A DNA stretch of 64,000 bases from Verrucomicrobiia bacterium. GTDB taxonomy: Bacteria > Verrucomicrobiota > Verrucomicrobiia > Verrucomicrobiales > Akkermansiaceae. Shown one piece after another: positions 1 through 8,050 of the stretch (its first letter is position 1; every line of letters starts with the position of its first letter). The notes under the pieces are model-generated. The model did not search any database. It was not told the DNA's origin and saw only the letters and a program-made list of their open reading frames with translations. The position numbers and the translations under genes are program-made. The stretch spans positions 62,001-126,000 of the forward strand of contig JAUIGV010000001.1 in NCBI GenBank assembly GCA_030432565.1. Reading direction: 5' to 3'.

Positions 1-131
1 TCACCGCCCTTATGATCTCGAAGGGGATTGCCGACTCCGCGGTGCCGATGTCACTCCTCGCCGACCACCCCAACGTGCGCTTCAATTACTTCCGCGGCGG
101 ACTGGGATCCTGCGCGGTGGAGATGCACTAA
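1..131 (+). CDS. NagB-like sugar-phosphate isomerase, C-terminal end (5' part outside window)
   Basis: Only the last 42 codons are inside the window, ending in TAA at 129-131. The peptide ([30 protein letters not shown], ending AVEMH) is almost identical to the end of the pseudogene at 7218-7808. The longer copy carries [25 protein letters not shown] and similar motifs that I associate with glucosamine-6-phosphate isomerase/deaminase-like proteins of PVC bacteria, but I recognise this from memory and not from a search. This copy shows no damage in the part visible and is probably the intact parent gene. Confidence 0.45.
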   Translation, partial: TALMISKGIADSAVPMSLLADHPNVRFNYFRGGLGSCAVEMH

Positions 132-138
132 TTCCCAA
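1..138 (+). repeat. Direct repeat, copy 1 (NagB-like 3' end)
   Basis: Positions 1-138 align without gaps to 7678-7815 with four mismatches by my count (about 97 percent). Three mismatches lie in the ADHP-N/D codons and one in the stop codon (TAA versus TGA). Similarity decays after the stop but is still visible for roughly 60 nt (an ATGCCGGT / GTGCCCGT core and an ACAGGTG block). The repeat probably extends upstream of the window. Confidence 0.85.
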
Positions 139-216
139 TGCAGTAGAGATGCCGGTCTCCACGGAGAAACCATTGGCCACCGACAATGACAGGTGAGGCC
201 GAGCCCGGACAATCCC

Positions 217-2013
217 TCAGGGGGATGCCGGAGGGGTTTTTCCCGCAGTGGATTCTTCCTGCATGGAGGCCAATTCGAAAAAGGCCCCGTTTTTGGCCAT
301 CAATTCATCGCGGGTGCCGAACTCCACCATCTTGCCCTCCTCGAAAACTCCGATTCGGTCGGCCCGGCGAATGGTGGAGAAGCGGTGGGCGATGATGATG
401 GTGGTGCGCCCGGTCATCAATTCTTCGAGAGCACCGAGGAGTTCTCGCTCGGTGGATGGATCAAGCGCGGAGGTGGGCTCGTCGAGAATGAGGATGGGAG
501 CGTCTTTGAGGAAAGCGCGTGCGATGGAAAGGCGTTGGCGCTGACCTCCCGATAAATTGACACCCCGTTCCCCAAGGATGGTGTCGTAACCGTTATTAAG
601 TTTTTCAATGAATTCGTCGGCTTGGGCACGACGAGCGGCGAGTTCGATTTCCTCATCGCCGGCCCCGGGTCTTCCGAATGCAATGTTCTCTCTGATTGTT
701 CCGGAAAAGAGGAAGGGCTCTTGAAAGACGATGCTGACCCGGGAGCGAAGCCAGGACAGTTTCAGGGAGCGCAAATCCAGCCCGTCGATCAAAATCGCGC
801 CGTGGGCGGGATCGTAAAAGCGCATGAGCAGGCTGGCGGTCGTGGACTTTCCGGATCCCGTCCGGCCCACCAAGGCGAGGACCTGTCCGGCTTCGAGGTG
901 GAATGAGACGTCGTCAAGAGTCGGTTGATCTGCGACGTAGGAGAAGGAGACCCGGTCGAATCGAATGTCGCCCCGGATGGTTTTCGGGGCGAGGGCTTCG
1001 GGGGCGTCCTTTATGGTGACCGGTTCGTCGAGGATTTCGAAGACGCGTTTGAGCTGGGAGGTGGATGAGTGATAAACGCCGGCTCCCTGGCTGAAGGCGT
1101 TGAGAGGTTGGTAGAGCATGCCAAGGTAGGCGAGGAATACGAGAATATCGCCGGGATAGAGGGTTCCGAAAATGACCGCGCGAGCTCCCACCCAGAGGAC
1201 GGCGGCGGTGCCGAAGGCCATGATCAATCCGATAACCCAGCCAAAGGAAAGCTCGGCCACCGATTTCGTCAGGTTCGCTTGCACGCTTTCCTCGGTCTGT
1301 TTGGTGAAGCGCCTGTTGCTCCTGGCCTCCATGGTGAATGCTTGAATCACCCGGACTGACGAAAGGGATTCCTGAATGGTTGAAGCGAGTTCGCTTTCGT
1401 TCTCGTGAAAACGTTTCGAGTGCGCGGCGATCCGCCCTTCATAGTTTTTAATGTTGAGCCAGAGAAGCGGAGCGGTCGCAACCGTAATAAAGGTCAGGGC
1501 GACGTCGATCTGCAGCATGACGATGATGACTCCGATTGAGATGCACACTCCGGAAAAAACCGGGGCGAAAACGCCGGACAGGAGGGACTGGAGAGCATAG
1601 CTGTCATAGGCGGAACGGTGAAGAAGGTCTCCGACTTTCGAGCGGTCGTGGAAGGCCAGCGGCAGACGGTAAAGCTGATCGAGGGCTTCGATCCGCAGTT
1701 TTTGAACCATTCGGTTGCCGGCGTGAATCATCCACAATTGGCTCAGGAGGTTCAGCGATTTGTGAATGACCCCGAGAACGACCGAGATCATCGCGATGGA
1801 GAAGACTGCGGTGAGTTGGCTGCCGTCGGCGGAAAACCCCGGAAGCCAGGAGAGAAATCCGGGGAGCGGTTGATCTCCGAAGACGGAATCGATTAACCAT
1901 TTCAAAGGCCAGGGGAGGGTGATTTCGAGTACCGCAGCCAGAAGGAGCAGGGCAATCCCTCCGGCGACATGAAGACGGACGCCGTTGAGATAGGAAAGGG
2001 AGCGCTTAAGCAT
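217..2013 (-). CDS. ABC exporter, fused permease and ATPase (MsbA-like)
   Basis: A 598-residue half-transporter of the lipid/oligosaccharide/peptide exporter type, expected to work as a homodimer in the inner membrane. Residues 1-310 are the transmembrane domain, with hydrophobic spans near 17-38, 68-90, 148-185 and 255-300. The ATPase follows: Walker A GRTGSGKS at 383-390, Q-loop glutamine near 431, signature LSGGQ near 487-491, Walker B ILILDEP near 507-513 and switch histidine IAHR near 543. All catalytic motifs are intact. The ATG lies 3 nt after the stop of the upstream glycosyltransferase gene, so the two are co-transcribed. The substrate is probably a glycan or glycolipid made by that gene; this is inferred from context only. 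Confidence 0.9.
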   Translation of the reverse strand: MLKRSLSYLNGVRLHVAGGIALLLLAAVLEITLPWPLKWLIDSVFGDQPLPGFLSWLPGFSADGSQLTAVFSIAMISVVLGVIHKSLNLLSQLWMIHAGNRMVQKLRIEALDQLYRLPLAFHDRSKVGDLLHRSAYDSYALQSLLSGVFAPVFSGVCISIGVIIVMLQIDVALTFITVATAPLLWLNIKNYEGRIAAHSKRFHENESELASTIQESLSSVRVIQAFTMEARSNRRFTKQTEESVQANLTKSVAELSFGWVIGLIMAFGTAAVLWVGARAVIFGTLYPGDILVFLAYLGMLYQPLNAFSQGAGVYHSSTSQLKRVFEILDEPVTIKDAPEALAPKTIRGDIRFDRVSFSYVADQPTLDDVSFHLEAGQVLALVGRTGSGKSTTASLLMRFYDPAHGAILIDGLDLRSLKLSWLRSRVSIVFQEPFLFSGTIRENIAFGRPGAGDEEIELAARRAQADEFIEKLNNGYDTILGERGVNLSGGQRQRLSIARAFLKDAPILILDEPTSALDPSTERELLGALEELMTGRTTIIIAHRFSTIRRADRIGVFEEGKMVEFGTRDELMAKNGAFFELASMQEESTAGKTPPASP

Positions 2014-2016
2014 AAA

Positions 2017-4530
2017 TTAGAATTGATACTCGGGATCGACCTCCGGCATATCGAGCGCCGCGCCGCATTCGAGGGCGGCCTGGGAAATTGCATTTAAGGT
2101 GTGCTGCTCAGAGCGTATCAGCAGGGCGGTAAAGAATCCCAGCGGAATTAACATCGGAAGGAGAGCCGGAACAAAAATGATCCCGGCAAAAGCGGCCAGA
2201 GTCAGGAGCTTTGCCACTTGGTAGCGGAGTTTCTTTTTAGCTTTAAGACGGAAGCGAAACCAGTGCCAGCCCTTGTGGAGAATTTCCTCGTAGACCGTCT
2301 TGATATGAATTTCATGGAAGCTCGGTCCTTTGACGATGAGATCGCTGCTGAGCCACTCGCCTCCGGATTCGCAATTCCACCCGCAGGCCAGCAGGTGTTT
2401 CCACATGAGGCGGAGCCATTGATCACGTTGGCCCATGTTTCCCCACAGGCGTTGGTCGGTCGGGTAATCCCGGCGGTCCCTGCGAACGCGGGTCGCTCCG
2501 GTGATTCGGCCTTTGAAGCGGGACCACGGCTGGGCCAAGTGAAGGAAGGTGACCAGCAGGGCACCCTTGAGGCGTTTTCCGGGGGACCATTTGTCGGAAC
2601 GAAAACGTGAGGCCTCTAGCCCGCAGTAGATTCCCGAGGCAAGGGTTGTGGCAATCCCCATGAGACCGGGGATGACGAACCAGCCGGCATGGCTCGATAA
2701 AAGAATTCCCAACACCCCCGAAAGGGTGACGCAGAGAGAAAAGATCTGCCACTCGATCGCTTTGAAAAACGTCAGCCACGAAGAAATGCGGGGCTGATAC
2801 ATGGCCTGGAACATCGCTCCTCCAAAGAGACCCTGATAAATCCGTGGGCGGAAAATAACCGGCAGGGAGTGGAACGGGGAGGAAACGACCGGGTCGTAGA
2901 TGTTACCTTTCCAGACGCTGTGCCCCAGCACATTGAAGCGCGACGGATAAGCGGCATGCAAATGAGCCTCGGCAAAGCCGTAGCCCTGCTGTTGTTTGAG
3001 GTAGGCCAAGACGGTATCGCGTCGGCGGTGCCAGACAAATCCGGAGGGGCTGAAGGCAATCTTCTTTTCCCGAACCAGCAACTTCCAGCAAACATCGACA
3101 TCGTCACCGGCGGCCCGGTGGGTCACGTCGAAACCTCCGATGGCTTCGAGGTCTTTTTTAACGTAGGCCATGTTGCAGCCCGGAACGTGTTCCGCGATCT
3201 CATCGCCCAGCAGCACGTGGGTGGGATTTCCGGGCGAATGATGGACGCACTGGGCGGTGAAATTCTCATCCGTAGGCGAGAGATTGGGCCCCCCGACGGC
3301 AGAGGCTTCCTGCTCCAAGAGAGATTGCACCATAAAGAACAACCAATCACGGTCGGCGAAGGCGTCGTCGTCGATGTAGGCCACGATTTCACCTTCGGCA
3401 AGGCGCATGCCGGTGTTGCGGGCATTACTGAGCCCTTCGTTGGGCGAGATCCGGTGGTATCGGACAGGGTATTCCGAGGCGATTTTCTCAATCGGCTGCG
3501 ATGAGCCGTCGTCCACCACGATCACTTCATAATTCGGGTAATGGAGGTTTCCCAGCGAGCGCAGGCAGGCGTCGAGGGTGCGGGCCCCGTTGTAGGTGGC
3601 AACGACCACCGTGACCCGTGGCCAGGAGTGATCGGCCATGGTGTAGTGATCCTTGTCATAAACCTCTCGGAGGGCTTCGAGGGCTGGTTTTGGGCGGCGT
3701 TCCGAGTCCGTGATCCCGAAGGACCACCCCTCAATGGATTCATCAAAGATGCTCCATTCATCGGTCCAGCTGTAAACCGTTGTGCCGCAGAGGCCTTTTT
3801 CGAAGGTGGCGCGAATGAAGCTTGCGAGAAAAGCGGCTTGGGCATCCCGCCCGTGCTTGGCGCTATCGAGTCCCAGTTCCCCAAGGAAAAGGGGGCGATC
3901 TCCTGCGAGGCTTTGAAGCCGGGCGAGATACCCTCGGAAGTCTTTCTCGCGCTCCAAATAGATATTGAAGGAAACGACATCGAAGTTTGGAAGATTGAGG
4001 TATTCCGTCGGCGGATGGTTGACGTAGGTAACGAGACCGCCACCGGAATTCTCTTTGACGATATTGGCAAGCTTTCGCAGGAACCGGCTGATCCGCGGGA
4101 CGCCATACCAACGGACAATGAGCGGGGGGATTTCGTTGCCGATGGAATACATCAGGATAGCGGGATGGTCTGCCAGATCCTTCGCTTTTTCCGCAGCCCA
4201 TTGATAAAGGTATTGTTCCCGGTCCGTGCCCAATTCGCAAAAGCGGGGGCCCCAGCCGACCTCGGGGATGAGATAAAGGCCCTTTTCCCATGCGGCATCG
4301 GCGATGCGTTTGCTGGGGGCATTGTAGAGGCGGACGGTGTTAATACCGGCATCCGCCATGCGGGCGAAGTCTTCCTTCAGGCGATCAAATTCAGGGTAGG
4401 GTTCCCCTTCCTCGTTGAGGCTGAAGCTCCCGTAGGTGATCCCTTTGATCCAAAATCGTTTGCCATGGACCCTGAGAAATTTCCCGTCCACCTCGGGGCG
4501 GCCGGATTTTTGCGTTGTGATCGAAGTCAT
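2017..4530 (-). CDS. Glycoside hydrolase (GH2/GH5-like) fused to family 2 glycosyltransferase
   Basis: About 837 residues. Residues 15-290 form a TIM-barrel hydrolase domain related to GH2 C-terminal or mannanase/cellulase barrels, with both expected catalytic glutamates in view: acid/base in SIGNE (near 133) and nucleophile in LFLGELG (near 218). Residues 300-560 are a GT2 domain: VTVVVATYNG, VIVVDDGS, and a YIDDDAF DxD motif binding the nucleotide sugar. Hydrophobic segments near 600-660 and 770-810 anchor it in the membrane. No signal peptide is visible before the hydrolase domain, so both domains probably face the cytosol. I prefer ATG at 4530; a TTG lies one codon earlier. Middle gene of a tight operon (18 nt after the outer-membrane gene, 3 nt before the exporter). 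Probably makes or edits an exported glycan. Confidence 0.8.
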   Translation of the reverse strand: MTSITTQKSGRPEVDGKFLRVHGKRFWIKGITYGSFSLNEEGEPYPEFDRLKEDFARMADAGINTVRLYNAPSKRIADAAWEKGLYLIPEVGWGPRFCELGTDREQYLYQWAAEKAKDLADHPAILMYSIGNEIPPLIVRWYGVPRISRFLRKLANIVKENSGGGLVTYVNHPPTEYLNLPNFDVVSFNIYLEREKDFRGYLARLQSLAGDRPLFLGELGLDSAKHGRDAQAAFLASFIRATFEKGLCGTTVYSWTDEWSIFDESIEGWSFGITDSERRPKPALEALREVYDKDHYTMADHSWPRVTVVVATYNGARTLDACLRSLGNLHYPNYEVIVVDDGSSQPIEKIASEYPVRYHRISPNEGLSNARNTGMRLAEGEIVAYIDDDAFADRDWLFFMVQSLLEQEASAVGGPNLSPTDENFTAQCVHHSPGNPTHVLLGDEIAEHVPGCNMAYVKKDLEAIGGFDVTHRAAGDDVDVCWKLLVREKKIAFSPSGFVWHRRRDTVLAYLKQQQGYGFAEAHLHAAYPSRFNVLGHSVWKGNIYDPVVSSPFHSLPVIFRPRIYQGLFGGAMFQAMYQPRISSWLTFFKAIEWQIFSLCVTLSGVLGILLSSHAGWFVIPGLMGIATTLASGIYCGLEASRFRSDKWSPGKRLKGALLVTFLHLAQPWSRFKGRITGATRVRRDRRDYPTDQRLWGNMGQRDQWLRLMWKHLLACGWNCESGGEWLSSDLIVKGPSFHEIHIKTVYEEILHKGWHWFRFRLKAKKKLRYQVAKLLTLAAFAGIIFVPALLPMLIPLGFFTALLIRSEQHTLNAISQAALECGAALDMPEVDPEYQF

Positions 4531-4548
4531 CAAAAAGAATGAGCTGAT

Positions 4549-6711
4549 TCAGAAACGAATTCGCATTCCAACCTTGGCGACCATTTCGGTATCGAGGACC
4601 TGGAATCCGGTCGAGTCGTCATAGTAAAGTTGGCTGAGGACGAGATTGAGCCGGTGCCCCAGTTTGTATTCCCAGGAGAAGCGGGAGTTAAACCCGATGG
4701 TTTCCGAGATGGTGTCGTATTGCACGAGGTTGGACCAGCGGACGTTTGGGGTGAAACGGAGAACGAGCCAGAGGCTGAGAAGGTGGCTGTCCACCTCGCC
4801 GTCGGGCAAATCGAAATGATTGAAATCGTAACTCACTCCGCAAGCGGTCAGGCTCCCGGGGATATACCAGAGGTTGGCGAAGGCGGAGTGCCAGTCGCCC
4901 CCGTAGTAGTCGCCCCAGCGGCTTCCGAACTCGCCGCTGAGTGATCGCGCTTCATTCAGCTTCCACTTCACTTCGTAAGTGACCATGTCCTCGTAGTTCG
5001 CGGCCGGGATATTGATATCTCCGGGGATGGTGTAGGGAAATTGGATGAGGTCCGAGGTATGGGTGATGCCGAAACTCAGTTCATCGTTTTGGGAGAAGCG
5101 TACCACCAGGGGAAAGAAGCTGTGGCTGGTTGTCAGCGGCTCGTTGTCCAGATCGGTGTAGATTTGGTTGGCGTAGATAAAGCTGGACCACTGGAACCAT
5201 GTGGGCTTTTCAGGACGCATAAGATAACGCCAGTTACTCGAGTAATAGCGAACGTCATTTCGCCTGATAAAGCCGAGAGCCGGATCAAACCCTGGCTCGA
5301 TTTCCGCCGCTTGAAGAGAGACGCTGAATTTATCTCCGGGCCATTCCAATCCGAGGCCAAAGGCGTGACCGGAAAATTCGGGTGCGTCCATTGGATCGGT
5401 CCACGAATTGAGGTAGAAAAGATTGGTGATCAGCGTTTGGTCGCCCAGCCATTTGGAGGTTTGAAAGCGGAAATCGACGCCCAGCATGGCGTTGTCCCCA
5501 TTGGAGCGGGGATCGCCCGTAGTGGCGATCAGCCCGGCGGTGGATTCGCCAAAAATCTGGCGTGAGATCCGCCCCGCAAAGACCGGGGTGGAATCCACAC
5601 CATTAGCCTCTTCAAGCATCGCCGCTGTGACCCCAAGCTCGTATTTCCCAATACGCCCGGCGACCTTTCCGGCAGCTTCAATGGGAACCGGCTGTCCACT
5701 GGCGGAAAGCCCGATTTTACGACTGAAGTAGGGGGTGAGCAGGCTTTGGTTGAGATCGGCAAAGCGATAAATGCCGGCGTCCTCAAGAAAAAAGTCGCGC
5801 TTTTCAGGGAAGAAGAGAGGGAAACGGGTGAAGTTAATTTGGCGTTGATCCACCTCGGTTTCCGCGAAGTCGGTGTTGAAGCTCAGGGTGGCGCTTAATC
5901 CCGAATTGATTCGCCAGCGGATGTCCAGTCCGGCGTCCAACTCGTTACTACGGTCGCTGCCTTTGACCTTGCGGCTCCGACCGAGAAAGTAGGGGGCCGC
6001 CTCGATCCCGAGGTTTTCGGGGAGATTTCGGAGTCCGGTGAGCTTGCCGGCATCGCCCGCAAAGTGGACCTGGGCCTCAGGTCGGGGGGAATTCCAGCGG
6101 ACGTTTTCGCCGCGCCGGGCGATCGTCCGCGAGAAGTTGAATCCCCAGACCTGACTGTCCGGCGAGTAGGTAATGCTTTTGAAGGGAATCTTCAATTCGG
6201 CGGTCCATCCCGATTTTCCAGTGACGGCCTTGACCTCCCAGAGGCCGTCCCAATTAGTGTTCGCGTTGGAATGGTTGCTGACTAAGGCATCCCAGCGTCC
6301 CTCATCGGGGCTGATGGCAAAGATATATCCGTTCCGACTGTCATTAAAGGTGTCGAAGAAGAGGGCCACGTGATCGCCGCTCAGCACGGATCCATCCCTT
6401 TCCCTGCCACGAGCCAGAATCCCGGCGGGGTTGCGATCGCGACAGGTGACCCCGACATAAATGGCCGCTTGGTCATAAATGATCCTGACCTGCGTTGTTT
6501 CGGAGGCCGGTTGTCCCAACTTGGGCTCAATTTGGGTGAGTCCTCCGGCCGAATCAGCGCGGAGCCAGACTTCTTCATCCAGTTTTCCGTCGATCTTGGG
6601 GGGCTTTTCGCACTCCATCGCCCGTAAAGTGTTCAAAGCGGCCCCAACATCTCTGACCCCGCAGAGCAGGGTCAATGTAAGTAAGAATTGACGAGACCAA
6701 GATCCTGACAT
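4549..6711 (-). CDS. CBM9-like / DUF5916 outer-membrane beta-barrel protein
   Basis: About 720 residues from the ATG at 6711, which starts a good signal peptide (short charged start, FLLTLTLLCGV, then GA-AL). In-frame ATG at 6738 and TTG at 6750 are alternative starts. Residues about 25-220 resemble the carbohydrate-binding family 9-like module: PPKIDGKLDEEVW, IYVGVTCRD, DHVALFFDTFND, WTAELKIPF. The rest alternates aromatic and polar strands as in a DUF5916 outer-membrane barrel, with the KRDFFLEDAG segment typical of that family, and ends in a terminal aromatic residue (MRIRF). Being first in the operon with the GH-GT fusion and ABC exporter, it may handle the same glycan at the cell surface. 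Transport or binding is inferred. Confidence 0.75.
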   Translation of the reverse strand: MSGSWSRQFLLTLTLLCGVRDVGAALNTLRAMECEKPPKIDGKLDEEVWLRADSAGGLTQIEPKLGQPASETTQVRIIYDQAAIYVGVTCRDRNPAGILARGRERDGSVLSGDHVALFFDTFNDSRNGYIFAISPDEGRWDALVSNHSNANTNWDGLWEVKAVTGKSGWTAELKIPFKSITYSPDSQVWGFNFSRTIARRGENVRWNSPRPEAQVHFAGDAGKLTGLRNLPENLGIEAAPYFLGRSRKVKGSDRSNELDAGLDIRWRINSGLSATLSFNTDFAETEVDQRQINFTRFPLFFPEKRDFFLEDAGIYRFADLNQSLLTPYFSRKIGLSASGQPVPIEAAGKVAGRIGKYELGVTAAMLEEANGVDSTPVFAGRISRQIFGESTAGLIATTGDPRSNGDNAMLGVDFRFQTSKWLGDQTLITNLFYLNSWTDPMDAPEFSGHAFGLGLEWPGDKFSVSLQAAEIEPGFDPALGFIRRNDVRYYSSNWRYLMRPEKPTWFQWSSFIYANQIYTDLDNEPLTTSHSFFPLVVRFSQNDELSFGITHTSDLIQFPYTIPGDINIPAANYEDMVTYEVKWKLNEARSLSGEFGSRWGDYYGGDWHSAFANLWYIPGSLTACGVSYDFNHFDLPDGEVDSHLLSLWLVLRFTPNVRWSNLVQYDTISETIGFNSRFSWEYKLGHRLNLVLSQLYYDDSTGFQVLDTEMVAKVGMRIRF

Positions 6712-6750
6712 GAAGACACTTAAAGAGAGTTCGAGCATGGCGCATACCAA

Positions 6751-7098
6751 CTAGGGCGAAGAAAGTCGAAGGTTATTCATGCGAAACCACGTGAGATTAT
6801 CATTTTTCTTTGCGCTTGTTTGGACAGCGGATCGGGGATGGGCGGTTGAGGCGGGATAGGTTGCTTCGATGTCGGGGACTTTGGCGGAGGGGAGCTTTTC
6901 GCGGATTGTTTCGGTCAGGAGGTCGCGGGTGGTGCGGAGGTAGGCGAGGAGGTCCTGTCGCTGGGATTCCACGTGTTGGTAAGCGGCTTCGGCGGCGGAG
7001 TAGGCGATACAGTTGATCTCGGAAAGAGTGTGGCCCCGGGTGGCGGTGAAGCGGCGGCGAATGGAATCACTGCCAGGAATTTGCTTGTGGTGGCGGTC
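6751..7098 (-). other. Possible coding remnant without a start codon
   Basis: An open frame on the minus strand from a TAG at 7099-7101 to a stop at 6751 reads as plausible protein (RRRFTATRGH, EINCIAYSAAEAAYQHVESQ, LLAYLRTTRDLL) but has no ATG; a GTG exists only midway, at 6972. I do not recognise the family. It lies in a 1.3-kb stretch with no intact gene between the operon and the esterase, next to the NagB-like pseudogene, so it may be the end of another decayed gene. Confidence 0.25.
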
Positions 7099-7217
7099 CT
7101 AAAGTCGCCTTTGGATCGGAGCGGATGGGGGAGAAAGTCAGGCGAGTTCAAGCCCTAATGGGCTCGCCCGCCTGCTTCGGACGGTGCAGAAATGCTACCT
7201 GGAAGGTGTCCCGCTGA

Positions 7218-7808
7218 ATCTTGCGTCGAACATTCGCTGGTTTGCGGATAACTTTCGTGGAATTGAGGAGGCACCTTATTCCGGGAGGCCGGGTTCCATT
7301 TCATCAATTTCGATTCGATCAATCCGCTCCCGGGCCTCATCGCAACGGGGGGGAGGTTTTCTTGATCCGCTTGGCGTGCTCAGGAACCCGGCCGGGGAAA
7401 CCCTATGCGTAGAAAAAATGGGCTTTCAATGATCCGCTCCGTCGCGAGGGTCGGTATGCCGATGCACCGCCGTCGCCGGAGGAGTATCGCCGACTCACCA
7501 GACGCATTGTTGAGTTGCACCCGGTGACCTTGGCGCAGAATGCCCGCACCTCGGGAGGCGGAAACATCACCATGGTCCCCAACCGCGCCGTCACCGTCGG
7601 GCCGGTCGAGACTTGGCAGGCCGAGAGAGTTTCCATCTGGCAGGCCGGGACCCATGATAATCCACTCGGACAGCGCCTCACCGCCCTTATGATCTCGAAG
7701 GGGATTGCCGACTCCGCGGTGCCGATGTCACTCCTCGCCGACCATCCCGATGTGCGCTTCAATTACTTCCGCGGCGGACTGGGATCCTGCGCGGTGGAGA
7801 TGCACTGA
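7218..7808 (+). pseudogene. Degraded NagB-like isomerase copy with in-frame TAG
   Basis: One frame stays open from 7218 to a TGA at 7806-7808 except for a TAG at 7410-7412. Downstream of the TAG the peptide is clean: [70 protein letters not shown], ending AVEMH. Upstream it reads PHRNGGEVFLIRL. The TAG sits where PYA-stop-KKWAF could derive from a TGG codon. No proper start is visible and the length is short for the family. The last 138 nt are about 97 percent identical to positions 1-138, so the copy arose or was homogenised recently. The NagB-like assignment is from memory of PVC proteins. Confidence 0.5.
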
Positions 7809-7815
7809 TTCCCAG
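7678..7815 (+). repeat. Direct repeat, copy 2 (NagB-like 3' end)
   Basis: Second copy of the segment at 1-138, same orientation, offset 7677 bp. Together the copies bracket the three-gene operon at 217-6711. From the stop codon at 7808 to 8050 I see no gene, only decaying similarity to positions 139-200. Confidence 0.85.
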
Positions 7816-8050
7816 CATCATTGGGGTGCCCGTCTTCAGGGACGAAGCATTGGTTATCGAAGACCACAGGTGTGGCCCGAAGGTTTTTGCCGAGAGACAG
7901 TTGGATGATCGATTTATCCCCGGGGTTCGGCTTGACCGTGGTCATCTCCCCTTTTCATCACCACCAGTGAAGCGGAGTGCCCGCGGTCGATTTATTGAAA
8001 AGGAATAGTTCCCAGGTGTGCGGGATTTACGATTCAAATCAAAACGATTC

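Noticed and set aside
2869-3504. Long plus-strand frame opposite the GH-GT fusion
   Set aside because: Antisense shadow of a GC-rich gene with a well-supported product; similar long shadows at 3541-4542, 25042-25869 and 38700-39695 were dropped for the same reason.
7410-7412. In-frame TAG in the NagB-like copy as pyrrolysine
   Set aside because: The copy lacks a start and lies beside other decayed sequence; no sign of a pyl system.
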